DNA of 64,000 nt from NCBI RefSeq assembly GCF_031177825.1, contig NZ_JAPSKE010000023.1:1-64000 (forward strand). Reading direction: 5' to 3'. Below are positions 50,786 through 60,403 of the stretch, piece after piece. Both the position numbers and the translations under genes were made by a program. Source of the DNA: Paenibacillus sp. Its GTDB lineage: Bacteria; Bacillota; Bacilli; Paenibacillales; YIM-B00363. Position 1 is the first letter of the stretch. Every line of letters starts with the position of its first letter. The notes beneath the pieces were generated by a model that did no database searches, was not told the DNA's origin, and saw nothing but the letters and a program-made list of their open reading frames with translations.

Positions 50786-53700
50786 TTAATAAGATCCTGC
50801 GCCGGTGAAGACGCCGGTCGCGAAATCCATCTTGTTTATCGGCCCTTCGACATTGCCCGCTTGATCCTCGCTGTAATACTCCACTGTTTTCGTGACGCCG
50901 GCTTGCGCCGTGAACGGAGCGGCGTACGTCATCCATGCGCCGCCGTTGACGCGGTAATGCGTCGTCTTCGTCCCGGACCCGCCTTGCGCGTCGGACGCTT
51001 GCAGCGTCGTGACGAACCCGCTGATGTATTGCTTGCCTTGCTTGCTCGTGGCGAAGATCGGATCGAAATGGTACAGCGTGACCGGCGCCGTCCGGTCCAG
51101 CTTCAGCTCCGCAAACTGCGAGGCTTCTACATTGCCCGCGTTGTCGACGCTTCGGTACTCGTACATAGCGATCCCGTCTTGCGCAAGCAGGATCGGCCCC
51201 GTATACACGTTCCACGCGCCGCCGTTCACGCGGTATTCGGTCGACTTGACGCCGGAGACGTATTCCTCCGCCGCCGCGCCCGCTCCCGCGTCCGCCGCCG
51301 TAAGCGTCAGCGTAATGTCGGACCGGTGCCACCCGTTCGCGGGGTTCGGTCCGTACACCGAATCGACTACGGCCGTCGTCGTCGGCGGCAGCGTGTCGAC
51401 CGGTTCCGGAGGATCCTTCAGCTCATACAGCTGCTCGATCTCTTCCTCGGTCAGAGGGTAGTTATACATGCGGAAATCGTCCATCATGCCGTTGAAATAT
51501 TCCGTCGCTCCCGGCGGATCGAACCCGATCGTCAGCTTCCCGTCCGTATTGGCGAAGACGCCCTTCCAAGGAATGGAGGTTTTGTATTCCCCGTTAATGT
51601 AATACTTCGCCGTCGATCCGTCCCAGGTGACGGTAGACATATACCATTCCTTGTTCGGCATCGGCGTGTTCGGGAACAGATGCGTATACCCCGGCCGGTC
51701 GCCGCTCTTCAGACGCATCCCGGGCGAAGCGCCCCAGCCGTCGTGCAGGAACGAATACGGCCCGTAATTTTCCGTATGGCCCTTCGACAGAATCGGAGCG
51801 TAGCCCCCGGTACCGCCGTTCTCCTTATAGATCCACATGGAGAAGCTGAAGGACGTGGCCAAATCCAGCGAATCGCTGTCTTCTACGAGCACCCCGCTTC
51901 TACCGTCGAACTTCGCGGCCTGGCCGATCAACCCTTCGACGAAGGTCGGATTGCCGACCGACGGCGTCCCGTGGTTCCCGTTCCCCGAAGAATCGAGGAA
52001 ATTGCCGTCGAACGTGTAGAAGGCGATCTGCCGTGGCGTCTGCTCCGCCCGAGCGGTAATATGCATGGTGTCTTGGCCTACCCCGCCGTCATCGTCCGTT
52101 ACGGTCAGCGTCGCCGCATAGACGATGTCCGGGGCGTCCTTAGCCATAACGGGGTACGCGTGATCGAATTGGCACGCGGTCGACGTCGCGCCGTCGCCGA
52201 AGTCCCATAAGCAGGAATGGCGATCGTCGCGGCTCGCGTCCATGATTCGAGCGTTGCCTCGGTATCTCTGGCCGCCGAGCACCGTCACGTCGGTCCCCGC
52301 ATCGACGAAGGGCGCGACGTTCTCAGGCGTTATCGGCTTCTTCACCTGGTATGTCTTCCCGTCTTTCGTCTCGATCGTCAACGTCGCTAGGTACGTATTG
52401 CTGTCATGGTAATAGTGCGAAACCGTCATTCCGTAGTCCGTGTAAGAGTTATCGCCGAACGTCCACGTGCTGCTCTTGATCAAGCCTTGATCGCCGCCCG
52501 CCGTCGTGTTGACGAGCGTGACCGACTCGCCTTCCTTCGGATTGCGCGGAACGAACTCGAAGTCGACGGGTTCGACCGTTTGCTCCAAGGTAAAGCTGTC
52601 GGACCGTCCCTCCGCGTCCGTGACGGTCAACGTCACCGGATAGGTGCCCGGCCCCGGGAACGTATGCGTCGGCTCCTTCTCCGCGCTGACCGGACTTCCG
52701 TCCCCGAAATCCCATGACCAGGAGACGATATCGTCGTTCTTATCCGTCGACAGATTCCGGAACGTCACCGTGTCCCCGCCGATCTGGCCGGTCTTCGCCT
52801 TGAATTGCTGCGTGGAGATAACGCCGCCTCCCCCTTGGGACGAGAGGGGTCTAAATAAAATGTACTTCGCTTCCATCGGCTTCGGGAGCATGAATTCTTG
52901 AAGCTCGCCGTTATCGGCCAACGTACCCTCGATCACGGTCGTGAAATCGTCGTCGTCCAAGCCGTCTTTCGAAATCGCGACCTCGAACGCCTTCACCCGT
53001 TGGTCGGCGAAGGAGGGACGAGGCCGGATTTGGATGCGGTCGATCACATACGTCCCGCCGTCCGAGAGCCCGATCTTCACCCATTGATCGGTTCCCGTCT
53101 TCGTGGCCCATGGGCTATGGTAATTGAACTTTAACATGTTCTCCGCGCTGTGCCCCGAGTCGTAATTGCTCGAGACGGCCTCGATCGTCGCCCGCTCCTC
53201 CAGCAGAGCGACGTTCTTGCCCGCCGTCACCGGGTTGAAGAACGCTTGAGGCAATTCGGACGCGCCGATCAGGAACGAGACCTGCTTCGCGGTCTCGACG
53301 TTGCCCGCATAGTCCGCGCTTCGATAGGCGACGGTGTACGATCCGTCCGCGCCGAACGTAACCGGGGACGCATAGACGGTCCACGCTCCCCCGTTGACCT
53401 GATACTCCGTCTTGGCGACGCCGCTGCCGCCGTCGGAAGCTTGAAGCGTGACGGTGACCGGGGATCGATAATAACCTCCCGTCCCGTCGGGCGCGGACGG
53501 CGATAATACCGCCGTCGTCGCGGGCGGCGTCACGTCCGCCGTGCTCCATGCGACCGTAGCCGGATTCGACGACAGCGCGCCGACTTTTGCGACGGCCTGA
53601 TCGTCGCCCTCTTGCGTGCCGGCGTACTGGAACGTCGCTACGCCGTTATCGTCCGTCGTCGCCGCGAGCGTCGCCGGATGCGCGCCGGTCACCTCGAGCG

Positions 53701-55708
53701 TCGCCGGCGTGCCGACGACCGGCTGGCCTTGCGCGTCGAGCACCGTCGCCTGCAGCGTATGGACCGCGCCGAGCTCCAGCGTCGCGTTCGCCGGGGCGAG
53801 GCTGACGGCGGCCGGCGGCTGTCGCTGCGCCGCCTTGACGATCCAACTGACAAGGAACGTTCCCCCGAGCGGATTCGAATCGGAGACGAGCGCCTCGACG
53901 GCATGGAGGCCCACCGCGGTCGGACGATACGCGAACGTCTCTCCCGTCTGTCCCGTCGTCGCGCCGTTCACGAACCATTCGATGCGGATCGGGTCGTTAT
54001 CCAAATCCAGCGCCTGGATTCGATAAGACGTCTCCTCGCCGACGCGCTGCTCGACTTGGCGCCCGGCGGGCGTCCGCTCGACCAGGGCCGGCATCCGGTT
54101 CACTTCCGCGACGGCGATCTGAGCGTAGTGGACCGCCTGCTTGCCGTTGCCGTCCGTGACCCTCAGCCCTATGAGCCCGTAGAACGGCCGGTGATACGTA
54201 TACGTCGCGACGACGCCTTGCGCGTCGTCGAACGCCCCGTCGCTGTCCAGGTCCCACTCGTACGCCGTCAGCGGGGCGTCCCCTCTCGAGCCGCCGCCGT
54301 TGAACGCGATGACCTGACCCTCGTTGCCGGCGTACGGACCTCCCGCGTTCGCGAACGGATCGTCGTCCGCGACCGTCGGGTCCTGCAGAAGCTGGTTCAC
54401 GAGGTCGACGACATGGCTGCCGAAGTCGACCAGATTCGCGCCGAACGCGTTGTTGTCATCGATGACGCCCGATCCTTCCGCCAACATCGCCGCTTTCGTA
54501 AATTCGAAGTCCATGGCAAGGAATTCGGCTTTGAACTGCTCGATGTCGTCCGGGGTCATGCCGAGCGAGGCGAAGTGCCGCCCCTCTTCCTCGGTGAAGC
54601 CCGAGCCCGCCACCCGCGCTTGCAATTCGACCAAGGCCGCGGCCTTCTCGTTCAGCGCCGCCGTATGCTCGGCGAATACTTGGTTGAAGCGCGAGACGCT
54701 GAAGTTCGTCAGCTGCAGCTGATCCAGCAGCAAGTTGACGTTGTCGCTTAGCGCCTTGCCGTGCGTTAACGCCCAATTCACGTCGCCCATCGCTTGCGCG
54801 CCTTGATAACGCTCCAACAGCGTCCACATTTGGCGGGTGATCGCTTGCTCTTTAGCGACTTCGTTCGCGAGAGATTGCATGGAAACTTCTAGAGGCGTAT
54901 GATCTTGAAAATCGAGTACAACCCGCTCTCCCAACGGAGTAATATGCTTATAGTCCGGATCCGGCGGGTCGTCTTTGATGCCCTGATAATGCTTCGCCTG
55001 ATTGGCGAGCTGAAGCAAGGCCATCGTTCTCGGATCTTGGAGGCCGCTGCGCATGAGGAAGTCCACGAACTTTTCGTTCGGGTTTCGGCCGGCGTCCGCC
55101 GCCTTCGCGAGTTTGAACAACTTTTCCGCGTGCTTCTTATACTTTCCCCAACGCTCCGCCAACTTCCCTGCATCTTCCTTCAGCTGCGTCAGATCGAGCG
55201 GCGGAACGACGCCGGTCGTGAACTCTACCTTGAAGGCGGGATCGATGACCCCGTCGACGAGGGCATTGTACTTGCCGTCTTGGCATTCGTCGAATACGAT
55301 GGCGTACTCGCCGGGAGGAATCTTCCCCTCCGGTCCGGTGAACCCGATCGTCTCGGAAATGAAGAGGCCTGTCGACAAACTCATGACGCTGTTCGGCTTG
55401 CCGCCCCCTGCATCCTTCAGCTCTTTGCCGTCGGAGGTCAGCGGATGGACGCTGCCGCTCTTCACGATGAACAAGTCGGTCCATGTGGTCAATCCGTCGG
55501 GAAAGCCTACCGGGCAATGCGGAATCATCTGCATCTTCCCGTTATAGATCGTAATGTTGGCGTTGCCGCCGAACGTGGTGTAGTCATTCCCCTCCTGACT
55601 CCACATGATCCACTGACCTAGTACTCCCGTGCTTGCGTTCGCCGCCTGGGGCATTACGCCGAGCAGCAGCAGGCACGATAACAACATCAATACCATCTTG
55701 CGATAAAT
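50786..55708 (-). CDS. Giant secreted PKD/LamG/discoidin multidomain protein
   Basis: About 1640 residues. Signal peptide (YRKMVLMLLSCLLLLGVMPQAANA), a unique N-terminal domain (to about 155), a long helical region (160-445), PKD-like (450-540), a cadherin/PKD-like domain (541-635), Big_1-like (640-735), OmpL47-like (736-820), F5/8-type discoidin (830-975), three PKD repeats (980-1225; WDFGDGS, WTFGDN, WDFGDGA), LamG-like jelly roll (1230-1430) and two more OmpL47-like domains. A surface adhesin or glycan-binding scaffold is likely; no catalytic site is visible. Start: ATT at 55708 lies 6 nt after GGGAGTG and gives an ideal signal peptide, while the ATG at 55726 has no ribosome binding site. 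No LPXTG or SLH anchor. Confidence 0.8.
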   Translation of the reverse strand: MYRKMVLMLLSCLLLLGVMPQAANASTGVLGQWIMWSQEGNDYTTFGGNANITIYNGKMQMIPHCPVGFPDGLTTWTDLFIVKSGSVHPLTSDGKELKDAGGGKPNSVMSLSTGLFISETIGFTGPEGKIPPGEYAIVFDECQDGKYNALVDGVIDPAFKVEFTTGVVPPLDLTQLKEDAGKLAERWGKYKKHAEKLFKLAKAADAGRNPNEKFVDFLMRSGLQDPRTMALLQLANQAKHYQGIKDDPPDPDYKHITPLGERVVLDFQDHTPLEVSMQSLANEVAKEQAITRQMWTLLERYQGAQAMGDVNWALTHGKALSDNVNLLLDQLQLTNFSVSRFNQVFAEHTAALNEKAAALVELQARVAGSGFTEEEGRHFASLGMTPDDIEQFKAEFLAMDFEFTKAAMLAEGSGVIDDNNAFGANLVDFGSHVVDLVNQLLQDPTVADDDPFANAGGPYAGNEGQVIAFNGGGSRGDAPLTAYEWDLDSDGAFDDAQGVVATYTYHRPFYGLIGLRVTDGNGKQAVHYAQIAVAEVNRMPALVERTPAGRQVEQRVGEETSYRIQALDLDNDPIRIEWFVNGATTGQTGETFAYRPTAVGLHAVEALVSDSNPLGGTFLVSWIVKAAQRQPPAAVSLAPANATLELGAVHTLQATVLDAQGQPVVGTPATLEVTGAHPATLAATTDDNGVATFQYAGTQEGDDQAVAKVGALSSNPATVAWSTADVTPPATTAVLSPSAPDGTGGYYRSPVTVTLQASDGGSGVAKTEYQVNGGAWTVYASPVTFGADGSYTVAYRSADYAGNVETAKQVSFLIGASELPQAFFNPVTAGKNVALLEERATIEAVSSNYDSGHSAENMLKFNYHSPWATKTGTDQWVKIGLSDGGTYVIDRIQIRPRPSFADQRVKAFEVAISKDGLDDDDFTTVIEGTLADNGELQEFMLPKPMEAKYILFRPLSSQGGGGVISTQQFKAKTGQIGGDTVTFRNLSTDKNDDIVSWSWDFGDGSPVSAEKEPTHTFPGPGTYPVTLTVTDAEGRSDSFTLEQTVEPVDFEFVPRNPKEGESVTLVNTTAGGDQGLIKSSTWTFGDNSYTDYGMTVSHYYHDSNTYLATLTIETKDGKTYQVKKPITPENVAPFVDAGTDVTVLGGQRYRGNARIMDASRDDRHSCLWDFGDGATSTACQFDHAYPVMAKDAPDIVYAATLTVTDDDGGVGQDTMHITARAEQTPRQIAFYTFDGNFLDSSGNGNHGTPSVGNPTFVEGLIGQAAKFDGRSGVLVEDSDSLDLATSFSFSMWIYKENGGTGGYAPILSKGHTENYGPYSFLHDGWGASPGMRLKSGDRPGYTHLFPNTPMPNKEWYMSTVTWDGSTAKYYINGEYKTSIPWKGVFANTDGKLTIGFDPPGATEYFNGMMDDFRMYNYPLTEEEIEQLYELKDPPEPVDTLPPTTTAVVDSVYGPNPANGWHRSDITLTLTAADAGAGAAAEEYVSGVKSTEYRVNGGAWNVYTGPILLAQDGIAMYEYRSVDNAGNVEASQFAELKLDRTAPVTLYHFDPIFATSKQGKQYISGFVTTLQASDAQGGSGTKTTHYRVNGGAWMTYAAPFTAQAGVTKTVEYYSEDQAGNVEGPINKMDFATGVFTGAGSY

Positions 55709-55830
55709 GTCGATCACTCCCGTCATGAAAAAATAATTCAGCCTTTCCGTCCGATCCTGAAAAATCGATACAAATTGTATCGCGCCACATTACTCTAACA
55801 GTCGACCGACATTTAAACAACGGCGGAAAA

Positions 55831-55886
55831 CGCAGAAAAACCACAGCATTGTTCTTTATTAAGAACATCATTGTGGTTTTTCTGCG
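55831..55886. repeat. Long imperfect inverted repeat (26-bp arms)
   Basis: Left arm 55831-55856, loop TATT, right arm 55861-55886; 21 or so of 26 positions pair, including the uninterrupted outer 15 (CGCAGAAAAACCACA). It lies in the 470-bp AT-rich gap upstream of the giant secreted gene and could form a strong leader hairpin. Confidence 0.75.
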
Positions 55887-56022
55887 GATTTTGAAGTTTA
55901 TCGCGGTTTCTTTCAACCTTTCTACGAACCTGCAAGGGTACGCCCGTACACGATCGCGTCGCCCTTTCCTTGGAGACGGCGGCGGCGGTCCGCTCGCCTG
56001 CATAAATACAGTTCATTCCCCT

Positions 56023-56052
56023 CCGAATACCTGCAATAACGCAGGTATTCGG
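56023..56052. repeat. Perfect inverted repeat between yesN-like and giant protein genes
   Basis: CCGAATACCTGC (56023-56034) / GCAGGTATTCGG (56041-56052), loop AATAAC. It is about 130 bp past the response-regulator stop with no T-run; a weak terminator or processing hairpin. Confidence 0.6.
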
Positions 56053-56179
56053 CGTCTTGGCGTCTTTAGCTTACTTCAGACCTGAGGTCAACTCTTCAAG
56101 TTCCGCAAGCATCAGTGCCAGTGCTCGATGTATGAGCTCATGTTCCGCAACGGGCATTGAATTGTTCTGCCATAATCGC

Positions 56180-57742
56180 TCACGATCCCTTCCGTTGCCG
56201 GTATTCCAGCGGTGCAAAGCCGCAATATTTTTTAAATACTTGCGAGAAGTATGAGAAGTTGGAGTAGCCGACTTTAGATGCGATGAGATTGACGGGAATA
56301 TTCGTATTCCTCAACAGAGACTTGGCGATTTCCGTTTTCTTCATCGTTATATAGTCATTAAGTGATATCCCCTTTACCTTCTTGAACAGTCGTGACAAGT
56401 ATTCCGGATTAATGTAGATCGCTTCGGCAATTTCCGCACGGCTGCAGCTTTTCTCAATATTTTGGTCGATGTATGCAATTGCGCGCTCAATAGGATCCGG
56501 TACATGGTTCACATCAGATGCGTGCTCCTCCACATAATCCATTACGAAATTGACCAGATCAAGCATCTTGTCGAGTGAAGTGTAGGCTTGAATGTATTCA
56601 GAGTAAGGGTAGCGCGCGAAGAAAACCTCGCTGGCATCCAGCTTCATCTGCTTGGCGATTGTCAAGAATAGCTGAATGAAATCCTGATGGAACCGCGCCA
56701 GAAATTCGGCATGAACCACACCTATTTGTTTCTGCCGAGCCAAATAATTGTGAATTTCGTTACGCACTTTCCTACTGCCGCCGTTGGCTATAAGCATCAC
56801 CCATTCCTGCATATCGGGCCCCCCGTGGGAGCCTTCCTTGTGGTGATTCATATTTTGCCTCGCAAATACTTTGCTGTATAAGGCAACATTGTGCTGACGC
56901 ATCTGACAGAGCGTCCGATATTGCTGCTTTAGCATGTCAGCCAGCCCAATATCCGATAAATAGCAAACGATAGAGCAGGAACGCTTCGTCTGAATGCGCA
57001 CGATCAATTGCTTGAGCAAGCTTTCAACCGGAGCGTCGAATGAACCCTCTGTATATAGAATCGCCAAATAATTCATGTCATCCAACTGGGCGATCAAAAC
57101 CTTCAAGCGATACGGTTCCATCAACTGAACGACTTCGCGCTTTAATACGTCTTTGTCCTCCTGTTCACTCGGCTTCGTAAACTGAATGAGCACCGAGCGA
57201 AATAATGTTTGGGCAGAAAAGCGAATGTTAAGATTGTTCAAATCGCGCTGAAGCTGCCGATAGGAGTGGCCTGCGTTAAGCAGAAAGCCGCGAATGTAAT
57301 TTTCCAGCAGAAACTGTTCATTTCCCCTCCAATATGCACCGTATTCATAAAGCTCCTGCCGCTTAGTGTTTGCTTGAATTTGCAGTACGGCACGTTTGAT
57401 TGACGCATGAACATCCTCGTAGCTGGCTGGTTGGACAATGTAGTCAAAGCTGCCGAGCTGAATCGCTTCCTTCGCATATTCAAATTCGGAATGGGCGGAA
57501 AGAAAGATACACTGTAGGCCCGGATAGTCTTCCTTCACTCGCTTGTACAACTCCAAACCATTTTCCCTTGGCATCTCGATGTCGCAGAGCAGAATGTGTA
57601 TCTCCTTCTCTCGGAGCAGCCTTCTCGCTTCATCCGCGCTATAGGCGTGGAAGACATCGGTTATGTCAAGCTTCTGCCAGTCCACACCTGTCAAGACACC
57701 TTGTACAACATCGTATTGGTCATCCACGACTAGCACATTCAT
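56180..57742 (-). CDS. YesN-type response regulator (REC-AraC)
   Basis: A 520-residue two-component regulator. Receiver domain with phospho-acceptor Asp54 (ILLCDIEMP), YesN-style linker, and C-terminal AraC double HTH (about 415-515: CSRAEIAEAIYINPEYLSRLFKKVKGISLNDYITMKK, NLIASKVGYSNFSYFSQVFKKYCGFAP). The receiver Lys is Gln here (DYIVQPASYED), a common change in this group. It would be phosphorylated by the upstream kinase and control the adjacent Lpl-type ABC genes. Confidence 0.9.
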   Translation of the reverse strand: MNVLVVDDQYDVVQGVLTGVDWQKLDITDVFHAYSADEARRLLREKEIHILLCDIEMPRENGLELYKRVKEDYPGLQCIFLSAHSEFEYAKEAIQLGSFDYIVQPASYEDVHASIKRAVLQIQANTKRQELYEYGAYWRGNEQFLLENYIRGFLLNAGHSYRQLQRDLNNLNIRFSAQTLFRSVLIQFTKPSEQEDKDVLKREVVQLMEPYRLKVLIAQLDDMNYLAILYTEGSFDAPVESLLKQLIVRIQTKRSCSIVCYLSDIGLADMLKQQYRTLCQMRQHNVALYSKVFARQNMNHHKEGSHGGPDMQEWVMLIANGGSRKVRNEIHNYLARQKQIGVVHAEFLARFHQDFIQLFLTIAKQMKLDASEVFFARYPYSEYIQAYTSLDKMLDLVNFVMDYVEEHASDVNHVPDPIERAIAYIDQNIEKSCSRAEIAEAIYINPEYLSRLFKKVKGISLNDYITMKKTEIAKSLLRNTNIPVNLIASKVGYSNFSYFSQVFKKYCGFAPLEYRQRKGS

Positions 57743-59406
57743 TCTGTCCCGTCCTCCCCTTGCAGTCTGGAACGAAGCGGCAAGATCATTTCGGCGGCGG
57801 CTCCCCTTTCCGTATTAAAGAAAACGAGCCATGCCTTATCGCCGTAAAGCAGGGATATCCGATGACGCAAATTACTTAATCCAACATGAATGTCGGTGTA
57901 TATGGTTGCATCTCCGTGATTCAGTTCTTCTAGAATCGAAGTGTCGAATCCGTCTCCATTATCTTGAATCGTAATGTCTGCGTAGTTGCCATCCTCACTC
58001 TCCAGTATAGTGGCTTTCACATGGATATGCAGTTGCCTATCCGGTCTCATTGTATATTTCACACTATTCTCTACGAAGGTTTGAATAGACAACGGCGGCA
58101 AGGCAAAATCCATCAATGCCGAATCGATATGCCATTCGCATATTGGCGGAATATGATGGGCGATATGCTGAATACGTATATAGTTTTGCACATGCTCCTT
58201 CTCTTGAGAAAGCGATACTAGCTGCAAGTTGTCTCTAAAGTTGTAGCGCAAATGATTGGATATGGCTAGGATCATCTGCTGCATCCGCTCAAAGCTTTGC
58301 TGTTGCGCCATGCCGTATAAGCTTTTCAAGCAGTTGAGAAAGAAGTGGGGGCGAATCTGGAGCTGCAAATGTTGCAGTTCTGCTTTCTGCCGCCGAATTT
58401 CCTCCTCGTAAGCTACAATTTTCAATTGTTGAATTTCATTCGACATATGAGTAAAAGCAGCATCTACTTGCTGGAATTCTTCAATCCAATATTCTTCGCG
58501 CAGCTGAGGATCGGAGCCCTTGCCAATTCTGTTCACCAGCCGCAGCCATGGCAACAATAAGGAACGGTTCAACTTGATAAGGCGAGTAAAGACGAGTACG
58601 ACCGCCAGCAGAGACAAGGAAAACAGGATTGCGAACACACCTTTGAATACATTAGGCTTGGGAACGGCGAACACCAATTGAATATCACTGTTCTCAATTG
58701 GGGCGCTGACTACAACATAATTGTCATTGTTCCAAAGATCCTGTTCTTCTACAAACTGCCGATTCGTCAACGCAACCTGATCCATTGTAGCGTGGATCAC
58801 CTTGACGCCGTCATGCACCAGATCCGTTGAATAGACACGCTCAAGATCCACCATAATAGCTGCATAAGTTCCATCCTTGCCCAGCAGTCTGAATAAATAG
58901 TTTTTACCTTGGACCTCGTAAGTCAACCAGCTTTTATAGTAAAAATTATCGTTCGTTTTGGCCAAATCATGCATTTTCCGTCGGATCGCTTCTTTCAATT
59001 CATAGGGATAACCCGATGTAAAAATATCGCGATACGTTTGATTGCCCTCGCTGTATACAAAAAATGCATCTGCCATCTTGTAGGAGTTGAGCGCCGATTT
59101 AAATTGAATCATAATTTCATGAGCTGCCACATGAGCTTGAAGTTCATCGGCGGGATGACTAATTATGCGAAAATTGTGATCCGCCACCGTAATATGAGTC
59201 AATAGCGTGTCCAGCGCATTCAGATCAATCTGCATATTCCGTGCGTATAACGCAAGCGACTGTTGATTAGACTCCACAAATTTGGCGTTAAATGTGTAGT
59301 AAGAGTAGAAATTATATACCGACAGTAAGCCAATCAATGGAAGCGTAATCAGTAATAAGTTGCGCAATACATTCATTTGGAATGATGCACTGACCTTCTT
59401 TTTCAT
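57739..59406 (-). CDS. YesM-type sensor histidine kinase
   Basis: A 555-residue membrane kinase with two helices (about 16-35 and 285-305) flanking an extracellular sensor, HAMP region, His_kinase domain (LQLQIRPHFFLNCLKSLYGMA, His near 355) and HATPase (DNGDGFDTSILEELNHGDATIYTDIHVGLSNLRHRI). It senses extracellular carbohydrate, probably with the neighbouring binding protein. The response regulator ATG overlaps its stop. Confidence 0.9.
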   Translation of the reverse strand: MKKKVSASFQMNVLRNLLLITLPLIGLLSVYNFYSYYTFNAKFVESNQQSLALYARNMQIDLNALDTLLTHITVADHNFRIISHPADELQAHVAAHEIMIQFKSALNSYKMADAFFVYSEGNQTYRDIFTSGYPYELKEAIRRKMHDLAKTNDNFYYKSWLTYEVQGKNYLFRLLGKDGTYAAIMVDLERVYSTDLVHDGVKVIHATMDQVALTNRQFVEEQDLWNNDNYVVVSAPIENSDIQLVFAVPKPNVFKGVFAILFSLSLLAVVLVFTRLIKLNRSLLLPWLRLVNRIGKGSDPQLREEYWIEEFQQVDAAFTHMSNEIQQLKIVAYEEEIRRQKAELQHLQLQIRPHFFLNCLKSLYGMAQQQSFERMQQMILAISNHLRYNFRDNLQLVSLSQEKEHVQNYIRIQHIAHHIPPICEWHIDSALMDFALPPLSIQTFVENSVKYTMRPDRQLHIHVKATILESEDGNYADITIQDNGDGFDTSILEELNHGDATIYTDIHVGLSNLRHRISLLYGDKAWLVFFNTERGAAAEMILPLRSRLQGEDGTE

Positions 59407-59448
59407 GGATGAATCCCCTTGAGATGAATAAGTTCAAATTACAGCAAA

Positions 59449-59488
59449 GGCCACCTATGGAGAGCATTCTCCATGGGGGCCTTTTTTT
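59449..59488 (-). terminator. Terminator/attenuator between the sugar ABC genes and the kinase gene
   Basis: GGCC..TATGGAGA (59449-59463) pairs with TCTCCAT..GGCC (59468-59481), loop GCAT. On the plus strand seven Ts follow; on the minus strand TTTGCTG follows. It separates the permease stop (59499) from the kinase start and would allow partial read-through. Confidence 0.7.
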
Positions 59489-59498
59489 GTGCTTAACA

Positions 59499-60386
59499 TT
59501 AACCTTTGACTGCTCCAACCGTGATACCTTTGACAAAATATCTCTGGAAAAATGGATATACAATTAAAATAGGTACAGCGCCTACTACGGCAATTGCCAT
59601 TTTGATACCTACGCTCGGCATTGTAGCCGCAATTTCCCCGGCATTCCCGCCAGCTCCGCCGCTGGCCAGAAATTGGACATCCTGAAGCATCGTATTGAGC
59701 ATGTTCTGAATACTGAACAAACTCGAATCGGTCAAGTAATAGAACCCGTTCCGCCAGTCGTTCCAATAATTCAACCCTATTAGCAGAGACAATGTAGCGA
59801 TCATTGGCACCGACATTGGAAGCACCAACCGAGCCAGAATTTGGAACTCCCCCGCACCGTCGATCCGCCCCGACTCAATGACTTCTTCCGGGATGCTAGT
59901 CATAAAGTACGTACGCATCATTATCACATAGAAAGCGTTCAGCAGCAATGCCGGGATGATGAGCGCCCAAATCGTGTTATCAATATTTAAATATCGTGTC
60001 CACATAATATACGTAGGCACAAGTCCGCCGTTGAAGAGCATGGTGAAAAATACAAGAAAAGCAAATGTGTTGCGATGCGGCAAATCCCGTCTCGATAGCG
60101 GGTAGGAGAGCAGCACCGTAAGCAGCATGCTAGTAAGCGTACCTACAACCGTTACAACGATCGTTATGAGGTATGCTCTTGCAATCGTATCTGCCCGCTG
60201 AAACATGTACGCATAACTCTCAAAACCAAGCTTTGCCGGGAATAACGAATATCCGTCGCGAATGAGTGTGCTCTCATCTGTAAATGAGGAAACGACAAGC
60301 AGTACAAACGGAAATAAACAAAAGATCGTAAAAGCGAGCATTGTCATGTTCGCAAAAACTTGGAACGCCTTTCCATTATCAACCAT
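59499..60386 (-). CDS. Carbohydrate ABC transporter permease (LplC/YtcP type)
   Basis: A 295-residue permease with six helices and the CUT1 signature EEVIESGRIDGAGEFQILARLVLPMSVPMI. This LplC-like type is abundant in Paenibacillus and imports plant-derived oligosaccharides. Lies 17 bp behind the other permease. Confidence 0.92.
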   Translation of the reverse strand: MVDNGKAFQVFANMTMLAFTIFCLFPFVLLVVSSFTDESTLIRDGYSLFPAKLGFESYAYMFQRADTIARAYLITIVVTVVGTLTSMLLTVLLSYPLSRRDLPHRNTFAFLVFFTMLFNGGLVPTYIMWTRYLNIDNTIWALIIPALLLNAFYVIMMRTYFMTSIPEEVIESGRIDGAGEFQILARLVLPMSVPMIATLSLLIGLNYWNDWRNGFYYLTDSSLFSIQNMLNTMLQDVQFLASGGAGGNAGEIAATMPSVGIKMAIAVVGAVPILIVYPFFQRYFVKGITVGAVKG

Positions 60387-60403
60387 TGTCGATTCACCTT
60401 TAC

